Positions 36,501 to 48,133 of a stretch of DNA of 64,000 nucleotides are shown here, in pieces. Each line of letters begins with the position of its first letter. The first letter of the stretch is position 1. The stretch is from positions 126,725,292-126,789,291 of the forward strand of contig CM041084.1 in NCBI GenBank assembly GCA_023079485.1, read 5' to 3'. Position numbers and translations under genes: made by a program. The notes below the pieces were generated by a model. The model worked only from the letters and a program-made list of their open reading frames with translations, ran no database searches and was not told the origin of the DNA. Source of the stretch: Archilochus colubris (Eukaryota; Chordata; Aves; Apodiformes; Trochilidae).

Positions 36501-39500
36501 TTAACTCAAAGCTTTTCTGTAGGACTTCTCAACTTCCCGCTCTCCTTATAGCAGACTGTTGTGATACATTGTGACTTCACACAGTGGGTATTAAGTGAGT
36601 TAATTCAAAGGAGCTGAAACCTCATTGATCCTAATTGAAAGCAATACACCCAACCAAATAGTTTTCTACCCCATCTGCTCTGGCCTGCCACCAGCTATTC
36701 AATACAAGAGAATTAATAGTTTCAGATATTCTAACCGACCCAATAAAAGCACTCATTTAAGCAGGACTGCATTAACAAAGTGAAAAACCAAGGGCAAAAT
36801 GGGTTCAAATGGAGCATTTTACTCCTAGTTGGCTTTAACAAAGCTGAATAATGCTTATTCTGACTTTTTATGTGCAAGACTTGATAAACTGAATGAGAAG
36901 GCACTCAATGATCAGTCAACGAGCATTGATGAATGGTCATTAGGACCCCCCCAATCTCAGGGAAGGCCATTCCACAAAGTGGCACACCAGCTTGAAAGGG
37001 CGGACTCACTAATGTCCAGATTTCCCCGCTTGCTTGTTCCACTTTCACTTTCAGACCACTGGCCACCAAATGAGGCTGACATATTGGAAAATAATCTTTT
37101 ATGGGCGACTGGTAAATAAAAATGGAGGCATTAGGTGGGCTTTCAAATTCAAATCTGCTAGTTTTGTCAACCCCCAAACGTTCTGATTTTCCACCCAGCT
37201 GGAAGCTATTAGTGTTTTCTTAAGGCATCCCACTGACAGGGCAAACCCACCTAATGTGTGAGCTGTAGAGCTGATGGGGGGACTGGAGACGACCACTTAG
37301 GGATGCTTTCTCAACTTTATTCATTTGATTGTACAACCAAAGTACAGTAAAGGCAACACCTTCAGGAGAAGCTCACTAATTTCTTGCCTCCCAGTAGCTT
37401 CCATTGCCTGGTGCAACAGTTGTCCACCTAGAACTGCAACGGGCAACCTAAGTGCAGCTTTTTCCACCACACTGTACCAGCCTCCATTGCTTTTACTGCA
37501 CTACCACAAAAGAGCTCAAGCTAATAAAGAATGGCACTTCTTATTAAACCTCCAATTCTTTGCTGGGAAATAGAATTAAAATATTCCAAAAAGATATGTG
37601 CTTATCTGTTAACAGTAGCTCTTAATGCATGCAACACAAAACATTTGCCAGATAACACTAAACATTTCCCTAAGCATTTCCCTATTGGCAAGGCTCTCTG
37701 GACTTCTGGAAAAAAGAACCCTTAAAACAAACACAGCTCCATGAAATGCAGACTGATTGAGACCTACAGAAATAGCTGAAAGCTTGAGCCACCAATCTGG
37801 GAAGAAAAAAATTCTTGGCTGTCTAAAAGAAACTTCACAATGTTACCTCTAGTACTGAGATCAGTTCACTGGAGTTGAGAAAGCACTCATCTCTTTTTTT
37901 CAGTTAAGAGAGTGTAACAGTGATACTGTTTCAACAGGATAATCAGAAATTAGTCCTCTAAGGAGGACTTCAAATCATCTATTAAGAAAAGGCAACCTTG
38001 GTAAGACTGCATATCACTTTTTCATCAAAAAAGAACCAAAAAAATTCATTCTTGTTGAATACTGCCAGAAGTCCTACTGTTTGTTTTAAAAAATGAAAAT
38101 ATACACAAAGACTTTAATAGGAGAATAGCTCCACTGGAAATTAATTTATGCAGAATGGGTAGGTCAACATAGGCTTCAGCTCTTACAGAACACATGCCTT
38201 TACAGAGTAAAATACACATTTTATTAACAACACTCCTGTGGACAATATCCCAGATATGTAACTAGTTTCATCTCTGTTTCTTTCACATGATCTGGACTAA
38301 ACAAGTTTTGCCTTGTATTTTTTATTAAATACAGTCTTTTCTGTGTGGGTAAAATAAGTAAGAATTGACAGTTTCTATCATAATTTGGATTCAAAGGAAA
38401 TTACCACACCATCTGAGCATAGACATCACTGATGCACTTTACAAAATTTTATATATTATTTCTCAAAGGACACAAAAAAAATACCAAATACGTCATTTCA
38501 CTGACAGAAGAAAGAACACATTCTCTGTGACCTGGAGAAGGCTGGATGAGAATATCTGCTCCTGCTGAACTAAGGTCCTACTTTAAGATCTAAAAAGAAA
38601 GTTCTGGGGGGAGAGAAGGAGGGAAAAAAAAAAGGTTTCAAGCTATCAGTTGCTTTTTGACTTGAAGCTCATTTGCTGGTTTAACATGGTAGGGAAACTC
38701 CTCCTGCTGTAGTACATTAACCCCAGTTTTGACCTCTAATCGATGTCTTTTCAATGCATAGGATTTTCATAATAAAGATAATGTGAGAGCATATTTGTGT
38801 GAAAGTGTATCTACCGCTAGCCATAAATTCAAGCCTTGCATTTTTCTTTGTAACGTGTCAATATTTGTGACACTAACTAAACATATTTTATTCATTTGAC
38901 AAGGACTGTTACATTATATTGAAAACTTTTGTTTCAATGTCACCACCTCCCCGTTTTGACTGATGGCGAGTTAGTTTTGTTAAAACGCAAGGGGTGATAG
39001 CGTATGCTCCACTGAACTTTCCCTCCTCTCAGCACCAGAGACAAAAACCTGCAGCTCTGCTCTGTGCTGGCAGCCATCTGGCCAGCTTTCTCTCAATGCC
39101 TGCCCCACACCACACTGCAGGCAAAATTTCAGGGCTCTAGAGCTCTGTGGAGCTATTCATGACATACCAATTTCACATTTTCTGCTTGTACGCTTGCAAC
39201 AATAAATGCTAATGAGGACTATGAATGACATTTTTAAAGACAATAAAAAGGTCTCCAAATCCCTTGCATATGGAGACACTATTTTCTAAACTTCACCTTC
39301 TGTTAGGGAGCCATTACACTCTAAAGGAAAAAAATAACCTAAGGAGAACAATGAGATGATCAAAGCATAACCGAGTCCTTACGAATTCCAAAGAAAACAA
39401 TGTTGGCAAAGCTAGCTTAATGACAGACAGATTTTATGCCAGTGTACAGCAATAACACTTCAGCACAGGAACTCCCTTTTTCAATAGGGCTGCTATTTCT

Positions 39501-39813
39501 CATCAGAGGGGCTCAAGAATTACTATGGGGCAGGAAGGGGAGACACCAAATCCTTGGTTTTGCTGATCACACATAACCCCGCAAACCACAGACTTGAACT
39601 TTTCATTTACTTATCTCTAATGAGTATTTACTGTACTGACCAAATGTGGCCAAGGGAAATATCTAATTTTGATGTTTTCTGACTTTTTTAATGCAAGTCC
39701 TACTCTTGAAAACAAGCAAACAAATATTGCCTTCATTCTTGGTATTGTATTTTATACCTAATTGAAGACATCTTTGCCTGATTAGCAAGGATTAAATACA
39801 CTTTCAGGAATAT

Positions 39814-39826
39814 CCACCAGGTGGAG
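39814..39826 (+). promoter_or_regulatory. CTCF-like core
   Basis: CCACCAGGTGGAG resembles the CTCF core and also holds an E-box CAGGTG. Motif match only. Confidence 0.25.
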
Positions 39827-42800
39827 CAAATACACAGCAATACAAAACATTTATTTATGCCCATACTGCCATTTTCAACAGAGAAAGATGTTTTATATGG
39901 AAATATTCTTACCTCTTGACCTCCCTTCTTCACCCTTTTGTCCTATATTGACCAATTCGAACTTATTTACTTCACTGCTAATGTTACCAAAGCTTTGTTT
40001 AAAGGGGCCTCGATACAAAGCTATTGCTGCTGCTGAGATTCAATACAAATTTGCAAACTGCAATAGTCATCAGATATATACGGGAAATTAAAGAATAATA
40101 TTAGTGTATGCATGGATGTATACATATTTGTAAAACAAACTGGGAAGTCTCCAGTCAGATTGCTCTGACCTCCACTGTAATGAATGGGCCGGAACCCAGG
40201 CCACTCTGCATGCCTTGTTATGTTTATATACATGGCAGTTCCATTGTACAGCATGTTTGTGTACTATTAATGCCCTTATTTTAATATGATATCCATCAAC
40301 TACTGAGTAATTTCAAGAGTGCAGTGAATGAGGACTGTAAATAAATATTTGAGCATCTCTAGGACAGCGAATTATTATTTCCCCACTTAAATCATTTGCT
40401 CTCCGGAGCCAGGTGAGAAAGCCACTTCTTCATCAAATATTTTATCTTTCCTTGATGAATGATAAGGTCTAATGGCCTAAAGGCAGGGGGCATCATTTTA
40501 CATTACAAGAACTAAGTCCTCACAGAAAAGTGGTTATGAATGAGTCTTCTCACAGTTATAATAGGACAACCCACCGGCAGACCTTGTAATAGCTGAAATG
40601 GCAAAGCAGTATTACCAAGTGAACTGCTTTAATGCAGCTCAGCATCTGGGAAGCACAGCAGAATCAGTACACAGACTCATTGAACCCTTAATGACAGAAA
40701 AACATTATCATTTGTGAGTGACAAAGGGAAGGTACTCCTTTTAGTCAAATAAATATTTTTCATTACATTGTTTCCTTACTTACACCTTCCAGAACATTTT
40801 CCTTACTTTTCTGTTCAGTCCCCCTCTGTCTTCTCTCTGCCATCATGCCTCACCATCTGTTTTTGAGTCAGGGGCCACCTCCTCACCTTGCTACACACCT
40901 CCCTTACCCAATCCACTAGATGACTTGTCTGCTCCTGCTGCCTTGGACTTTCATCCTCTCCCACCTCTGCTACCCCTGAACACTTAGAAGTTCCAGAATC
41001 TGAAGCTGTTAGTACTACCTTAAAATATTATCTGCAATAAACATGTAAAAGAAAAATCAACAACCAGAGCTCTAACACTGAGGGGACAAACATTGTGCTA
41101 GGTAGGTTTCCACTATAAAATTGAGCCAGAATGGGATCCACCTAATGTGTTGACTTGAGCTTTGTGCTTTTGGTCTGACCCAGGAGAATCTCATCATAGT
41201 TAGGGAAACATCATTGTTTCTTTAGAAACAGGGAGGAGACTTGAGGAACACAGGCCTTTAAATAAAATTTCACTCCATTTAATTGTGTGGTGCTCCACAG
41301 GGTGCTTTGTTGTAGCCATTCAGAAGAGAAGCAGGAAAAGAATGCAGAGGTGATTATGCAGTAGAACTCCATACCAAGACCAAATTACACCACTTCCCAC
41401 TAGAAGAACATCTGCAAAGAGTATCAGTAAATGCTTGGGCACAATGCAAGATGCCAGTTTTAATAAATCCCATCCAGCCTGGAAAGCATCCACAAGAACT
41501 TTCCTCAGCAAGATCTTCATGGAAAAGACTTGTGGAGATGCTCAAGATAAATATTTCTTCAAACAGGGTGCTGATTTAAAACCATTACCTCCTGAGGGAT
41601 TTTTGAGGTGGCAACCATGGATTGAAGGCTATAATTTCTCTCATTTTCAAAGAGAAGCTCAGCATCCAGTGGGTGGAAGGAAAGCCAGTGTGGTTGCTAT
41701 TGTCCCCACTCATCCATGGAGAACGTTATTTTACTATGTTGCTGTTTGAGGTGGGAAGTGGTTGGCTAGAGGTCATGGACAGTTCATTGGATTATGAACT
41801 CTGCAAAAAAACCCATAAAGGCATGAAAAAAAAAATGGAAGGAGGGACATGGATGACACTTATGACTTGTAAAGGTTTAACCAACAGCTCTTTCATACAG
41901 ACACATAATTGCACAAAATAGGGTATGCACAAGCCCTATAGGAACATGACATTGACCACAATACATAAACCACCTTTTTTTTTTCATTGTGTGGATACAC
42001 ACAATGTTTATTTAAACTATGGCTTCCTTGTATGACTGGATAAAGACAATTTAAAACTAGATGTCGAAGTAATTCACTTTTATTTAAAGGCATTTTTATA
42101 CCAGGGTAGCCTAGGGAGTTCCTAATGAAGAAGAGGAACAGATTCTAAAGGTGGAGGATTATGTATATATATAAGAATTTACTAGATCATGATTACTGAT
42201 CTGAGACACTGGAACAACTCTTTTTTTGTACCATCCCCAGGATATCTTTCCTCAATGAAGGATTTGTAGCATCATTGGTCATAATGACTCATTTGGTCAG
42301 ATGTGTATGGCCACTAAAGGTTATCTGAATGGTCCCCAAAACTCTTACAGCAATGTTTGCATGCTAGAAGAAAAACATTCCCTTAAATCTCTAGTACAAA
42401 ATCTTAATGAAGTATTAGAAGGAAAATGTAATTTACTGCTCAAACACTTTCAGTCTCACCTACCAAGTACTCAAAATCATTAACATGTGAAAGTGTCTTA
42501 CTATACTGCAAACATAACTATGAATTGGACTGAAAGCCATCAGCATGAAAAAACCTGAAACCTTAGTTAACTTTCAGCTCTCTCTTCATTCCTACAACCA
42601 CAACTATGCTTCTTGGACCAGCTTCTTCCCACAACAATAAAAGGCAACAGTCACATGCTACATTCATTTTTGCTGCAAAGCCAGATTAGTTATGCTCCCT
42701 CCATCTACTAGTCATGCCTTGTGTTGCTTTTGCCAGTACAGCTGTGAACAGCACTCTGCTTTAAACCAGAGTATCAAAATCATCCAAATTAGAGTCCTCA

Positions 42801-43276
42801 TCTTCACTTACCATTCAAACAAGAAGTCACACTCAAATTCTTCACAAATTTAAAAAATATATCTATTTGAGATCTTTTAAAAAATTAAACATTTAAATGT
42901 CTTTCAGCAATGATCTTTGGTTCTCAATGAACATTTTCCATCTACAGACCAAAACCTCACTGGAGCACAGAGCCCTGCCTCAGGCACCCACACCTTCAGC
43001 CAGCTGAACCTCAACAACCAGCAGTTACAGGGAACAAGGACAATCACTGACCCTATCCAAATACTTTAAAATTGAAGACCAAGCTGGACATCTAAGAAAA
43101 TCACATGAATAATGCTAATGAATACATTGACAGTTGCCACCACTGTTTTAAAGGGCCATGACAGAACAAACACTGGTTTGGTTTTATTCCACAGGATGAA
43201 TAAAAGTTGCCAAGCATGTTGGAAACTAAAAATTTAAAATGCTAAGTATGATGATTATGTTAATGATTACTACAAT

Positions 43277-43315
43277 AAGATATCTTTTAAGATATCTTTC
43301 TTAAGATATCTTAAG
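43277..43315. repeat. Three copies of palindrome AAGATATCTT
   Basis: Copies lie at 43277-43286, 43289-43298 and 43303-43312. The last sits inside a perfect 16-bp palindrome CTTAAGATATCTTAAG (43300-43315). Start-to-start spacings are 12 and 14 bp. Confidence 0.9.
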
Positions 43316-44844
43316 TTATATTTTCATAAGCTTATTTGCTGCACAGCACAGACTCCACCTGAAAAAAACTTGCTCTTCAGATTTTATCTCAGAAAATAAA
43401 GATGCCAAGAAGGGGACAGAGCAATAAAAAATGAAAAAGCTACCAATTTAGAAATGAAAGGGTTAACATCTTTTGTTTCAGTCAGTATCATACCAATGCC
43501 AGAATTACAAGGGAAAAGACTAAAAAGAGCCAAAAAAAAATTTCTTTTAATTATTATTCTTTAAAAAAAAGTAATAAAAACCAGGCCTATCTGTCACAGG
43601 GTTGTCCGGACTGGAAGAACCGGCAGGAACCTCAAATTCCTGACCAAACCCTCTTCCACACAATGCCTCCTGAATGGAAGGAACCCAGGCCCGGCAGAGA
43701 TAGCCTGCTGTCAGGAACCAGCCCTGACGTTTGCGGACAGACGGGGCTGGCCTCGCAGGATGTCAGAGCACCAAACTGCTGTTCGAGATACTGGGTTTTC
43801 ACACACTCCCAGCCTGGATGTTTTGCTCTTCAGGTAATTAAACAAGGAAACGAGGCTGATGTGTACGAGTCTGACCCCTGCGCCTTGGCTCCGTGGTTCT
43901 GCGGATCAGCTTCCGCACCAACCGCCTGGAGCATCAACAGAGCCCTCGACTCCTGCTCCCCACACCAGGTTCCAAAACAAATCCCCCTGGAAATATCCCC
44001 TTCTGTCTATTCCTTTGCCCCTTCCAACCACCATTTAAGAAGGACCAAATTCCTTGCTCTGTTCCACACACCTCGCTGCTGCTTTCTCGTGAAAAGAAGG
44101 GTGAAAAGAAATAAATGGGTACTCTTGGGTTGCTGCTCTTCTCCCAGCCATTCAATATTTTAAATATATAAGGGAGGGGAGAGACAGAAGGATGAGTCAA
44201 GGGATTCCCCAAATTAATGCTCATCACTCAAAATGAAGAAGACCCTGTATTTCCAATTTGTCCCACTAACTGCCAGACATTCACTTATTTGGAAATAAAA
44301 TTAGTCTGACACAAGCATTATTGAAGAGTCTTTGTCTTACAAGGGGACATAAATCATAGCAGCAGGCATTAGAAAAACAGACTAGTGCTTTCTGTCTGTT
44401 TTTCCACCAATTTAAGAAAAGGGAAAAGGCAGGTGTTACCACCTATGCTTGGTGAAAACCCTATGCAGGCTGTCTCTACGACTGACCTAGTTTCTACGGT
44501 CTTTAAAGGCTATTTAAACAAAAAGTGTTGTTTTAAAAAGGTAACACATTCCTACTTCTTTCTGAAAAAAAAAAACCCACCACAGAATAGAATACTGGCT
44601 GAAAAGAGAAGAGCCCAGAAGAAAGAGGAGTACAAAAGCATGCCTGCTTGTCTGTGTTCAACACAAAGAACATTAAATGAAAACAACTGGCATGCCGCCA
44701 AATTCCTATACAGGCAAAGAGATTCAAATAAATTGATTTCACGCATCACACTGACCTGGGATCAGTGAGCAGTGGTACAATACACTTGCTGCTCCATGTG
44801 GGGCAAAGCCCATTAACGTTATCAGAGCCACAGTACATTACTAA

Positions 44845-44889
44845 GGGGAGGGGGGGGAGGGAGGAAAGGTGGAAGGGGCAAGGAGGGGG
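44845..44889 (+). other. G-rich, G-quadruplex-type tract
   Basis: Plus-strand G-runs of 4, 8 and 3 are separated by single A residues, followed by GG, GGGG and GGGGG runs. This is the template strand for RUNX1T1 transcription. It lies 2.9 kb downstream (in gene sense) of the MTG8b-type exon. Confidence 0.75.
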
Positions 44890-47829
44890 AGAACCCAAAC
44901 CCTAGGAAAAAAAAAAATTGCTTTGAAAAAGGAGCTTCAGCTTTCAGCTGGATTACTTAGTTTCAGTTTACTAATAAATATATCATATTGTGAGAGCTCA
45001 GAGTCCTTTCATTTTAAAGGTTTCAAAGATTGTATTTTCAGATTAAAATAAATACTAATGTCACACACAAACACTCCCCTTAGATTCTACTTTTAACATA
45101 GTTTTTCAAAAATTTACAGTTCTCTCTACATTTCCTCCCTTCCCATGAACCAGCATTTTATATAGATTATGGGTTATTTTCTTTGTACTTCAAAAGCTGG
45201 ATTCCTGCCCATGATACTCTTAATGTCTCAGAAAGTAAACTGGAGAAATCAGCCACTGCTCTCAACTGCTCCAGATCAACCTGACCTGGAGAGGAAAATG
45301 CTCAATTGTGAGACAGCAATGAGTAGGGCTCTGGTCCTCCCCCTTTGCAGAGTCACTCCCCCATCACAGGGCATTTTCTCCAACCCAGTATATTTCAAAT
45401 TTCACTTTCTTAAGTTGTGTGAAGTAACCCATGTGTGCCGTGGAGTCTCTTCTTGTCATCCTGGTTTTGTTTTTCATTAAGATCTCTCACACTCCAATCA
45501 ATAGCAACACCAGCAAGGCACAGGTATGGACCACATGAACAGACAAAAATCTGATTGTGAGCTATGTAATGACAATTTGCTGTCTATACTACACTTGCTT
45601 CCTTTTACATCTGTTATATGTGAGAAGGGGGTGGTTATTATTCCAGTTGTACTGTTCAAGATACATAGGTAAGCAAACAATTGTTGAAAAGAAAAAACCC
45701 TAGAAGAGACTACTGCAATAGCAAAAGATGGATGAGGATGCACAAAAGGTTTCACAAAAGCACAGGCAGGTAGCCTAAAGCTACAGCAGGCCACTGCTTC
45801 AAGGAGGCAATAGACTCAAACACCTTTTATTTTGCCTTTTATTCCATTTTGGTTGCAAAGAGTAAGTCAGATTTTCTTAGGCACAGCAAAGTTCATTTTA
45901 TCTTAAGTTATAAAAATATCAGCCTCATCTCTAATAACTCGTCATTGAACTTGCGCTACATCAAGATGTAGATACCTTACCCAGTCACATAAATGTCACC
46001 TCATTTCAAGTAAATGTCAAAATGGGAATGCCCAAAGATCTAATAATCACAAACCACCACTGACCATTCTCATACAGAGAGTTACAAACCAGTTTTGGAT
46101 CATCTTCATGACCAAGGAGAAAGCTCTAGAACATCATTAACCCTGTAAACTGTGTCATAGAGAGGATGTGTTTGTTTTGGTATAAGGCTACACTGATAGA
46201 ACTGCAAAAGAAAGGGAATAATTTCATACACAGCAACTTCACAATGGCAGAGCCCTGCCTGCACCCAGATGATACAGGCAGCCAGACCTGCTTGATGGTT
46301 AACAAGACATGAAACGTGCCATTTCCTCCCATTTATGAATATTTCAGTAGTACAACCAGATCATTTGAACTTTATACAGATGAACTTCAGTCATATTAAT
46401 TCCCTCTTTCTAAAGAAAATAATGCTAGAAAACATGCCTCTCTTCTATGTTGCAAGAAATTTCCATTATCTTGCACGTGCTCTGACAGCATTAAACCACA
46501 ATAAGCTGCCCATTAGTATGCCAGCACTGCATGCTTCAGGCATGAAATCTTTACTTTTACATTTACTCGGTCTTAAAATCCTTTCTGGAGACTCATATAG
46601 CCAAAGAAACCAACTAACAACCACCCGTAAGGGGTATGCATTTGCACCCTAAAAGATAGACTGTAGCTCAGAAAAAAAATTAATTAGTCAGAAGCTATAC
46701 ACTGCTAAATTAGCAAAATGAAAATGCAAGAAGAAAACTTGCTAAGATTATTAATACTTCTCCAATACTGCCTGTGCACAGGAAGGTCCTAAAGAAGTAT
46801 TTACCTGATTTAAACTGCACTAGAAACTCAAATTAGACTGCAAATTATTTTTCAATAGGATTTAACTTTTAAAAAGTATGTTCACACTGGTGTGCAAGAC
46901 TTCAGCCCTGGCCCCTTGCAATAACTTCCAGCCTCTTGCTGGTTCTTCCAGCTGTGCTCCATCTCCTCTCCACACCCCAAGTCAGAGCACTGCGGGCTAC
47001 AGTGTCTTGAGCAGGGAGATGAGTGATATGATCAAAGGTTAGCTGCCTTTGAAAATAAGTACTCGGACACTGTTAGTTTTGGTATCATTCTCTATCAAAG
47101 TTATGTCATAGGCAAAATGGTCCAACACTAAGAAGAAAATATCTGAGTGTTGGAAAGCATTTAAGATTAGTTTAGTAGTTTCTTGCCATCTAGACACACC
47201 ATTTTAGGAGAAAAAATGTAGTTACAGTAAAAACAGGAAAAGCAGTCACAGGTTTATCTAGAAATTTTCTTCTCTCATAGCAAATTTATTTTTCCAGTAC
47301 AGTAAAAACTTTTGCATTCATGAAGCAGAAATATCCATTCTCAATATCATTGCAATCAAATTTATCACAGATTCCCAATGCAATGAGTTTACCACAAGCT
47401 TCCACTAAACTATAAACACAACCATTTTGCCAACACGATTACAATTGTCCCTTTACCTAGTTGTAAATACTGTTCCAATTCACAGTTCAGGAAATGGAAC
47501 CTTACTGTATTCACAGCCTAGTCAAGTAGCATTTACATGCCACATATAGCGGACCTAAGTCATCAAAACCACCAAAAAACTAAGTTAAAAATTTCACAAG
47601 CTAAGGAAGATTTTAGAACAGCCATCAATGTTGGATTTTATTGGTGTTGCTGTACTCTTTCACAGGGACATCAAAACGAAGACAACACCTTCATTGATTT
47701 AGGCAGGCTCTTTGGAGGCTAAAGGGAAAGATTCTTTTTTAATTACAGTTTATAAGGTGAGGTACAGTCATTACAAATAACTCTGACAGGTAAGCACATT
47801 ACAAAATCAAATATTTTTCTTTTCCTTAC

Positions 47830-47917
47830 CTTGGCAAAATTCAAAGTTCCCTTTTTTCCGGCAGTCACCTATCACTAAACTCAGTGCTCTCCAAGTGTTT
47901 CTTTTGACAGATATCAT
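47830..47917 (-). CDS. RUNX1T1: RUNX1T1 alternative N-terminal exon, MTG8b-type (coding part)
   Basis: The coding part is 88 nt: 29 codons plus the G that begins the split Asp codon. It starts MISVKRNTWRALSLVIGDCR and ends in KKGNFEFCQ; from memory the human form differs by a Tyr in place of the last Phe. The donor is CAAG|GTAAGG. Spliced to 6227-6364 it gives the longer MTG8b N-terminus (604 residues in human). The ATG is the first in the inferred exon, has A at -3, and is preceded by an in-frame TAG seven codons upstream, so translation cannot start earlier in this exon. The N-terminal extension is basic and tryptophan-containing, and no enzymatic motif is visible. Confidence 0.95.
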
Positions 47918-48002
47918 TCTCCACCAATCGCTCTGCTAATTTCCTCTTTCCTTTTCTGACTGGGACAGATATAATGTTCACCAGCCCAGAGATCAATCTT
48001 TT
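47918..48002 (-). other. RUNX1T1: 5' untranslated part of the MTG8b-type exon
   Basis: This is the inferred untranslated portion of the exon, from an acceptor TTGTCAATAG|AAAAG (the AG is the plus-strand CT at 48003-48004) down to the start codon. It contains no upstream ATG. A weaker alternative acceptor, TTAGCAG, lies about 15 nt before the ATG but lacks a pyrimidine tract. The distal acceptor is favoured because an extreme pyrimidine tract lies just upstream of it. Confidence 0.65.
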
Positions 48003-48030
48003 CTATTGACAATAACAAATGAAAGAAACA

Positions 48031-48133
48031 GAAAGAAAAAAAAAAAAAAAAAAAAGAAGAAAGAAAAAAAAAAAAAAAAGAAAAAAAGAAAGAAAAGAAG
48101 AAGGAAAAAAAGAAAAAAGAAAAAAAAAAGAAG
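48031..48133. repeat. 103-nt uninterrupted purine tract (A-rich, GAAA-type)
   Basis: The plus strand has only A and G from 48031 to 48133: long A-runs broken by single or double G. On the RUNX1T1 coding strand it is a pure pyrimidine tract. It ends 28 nt before the inferred acceptor AG of the MTG8b-type exon, so it sits where that acceptor's polypyrimidine tract belongs. Confidence 0.95.

Larger units (their letters stand above)
33551..47829. other. RUNX1T1 intron between the two alternative start exons (14.3 kb)
   Basis: Mostly unique AT-rich sequence. Notable contents are a CTCF-like site at 39.8 kb, the triple GATATC palindromes at 43.28 kb, a GC-richer block at 43.59-44.16 kb and a G-rich tract at 44.85 kb. 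I see no further exon that fits the gene's split-codon phase. Confidence 0.75.
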
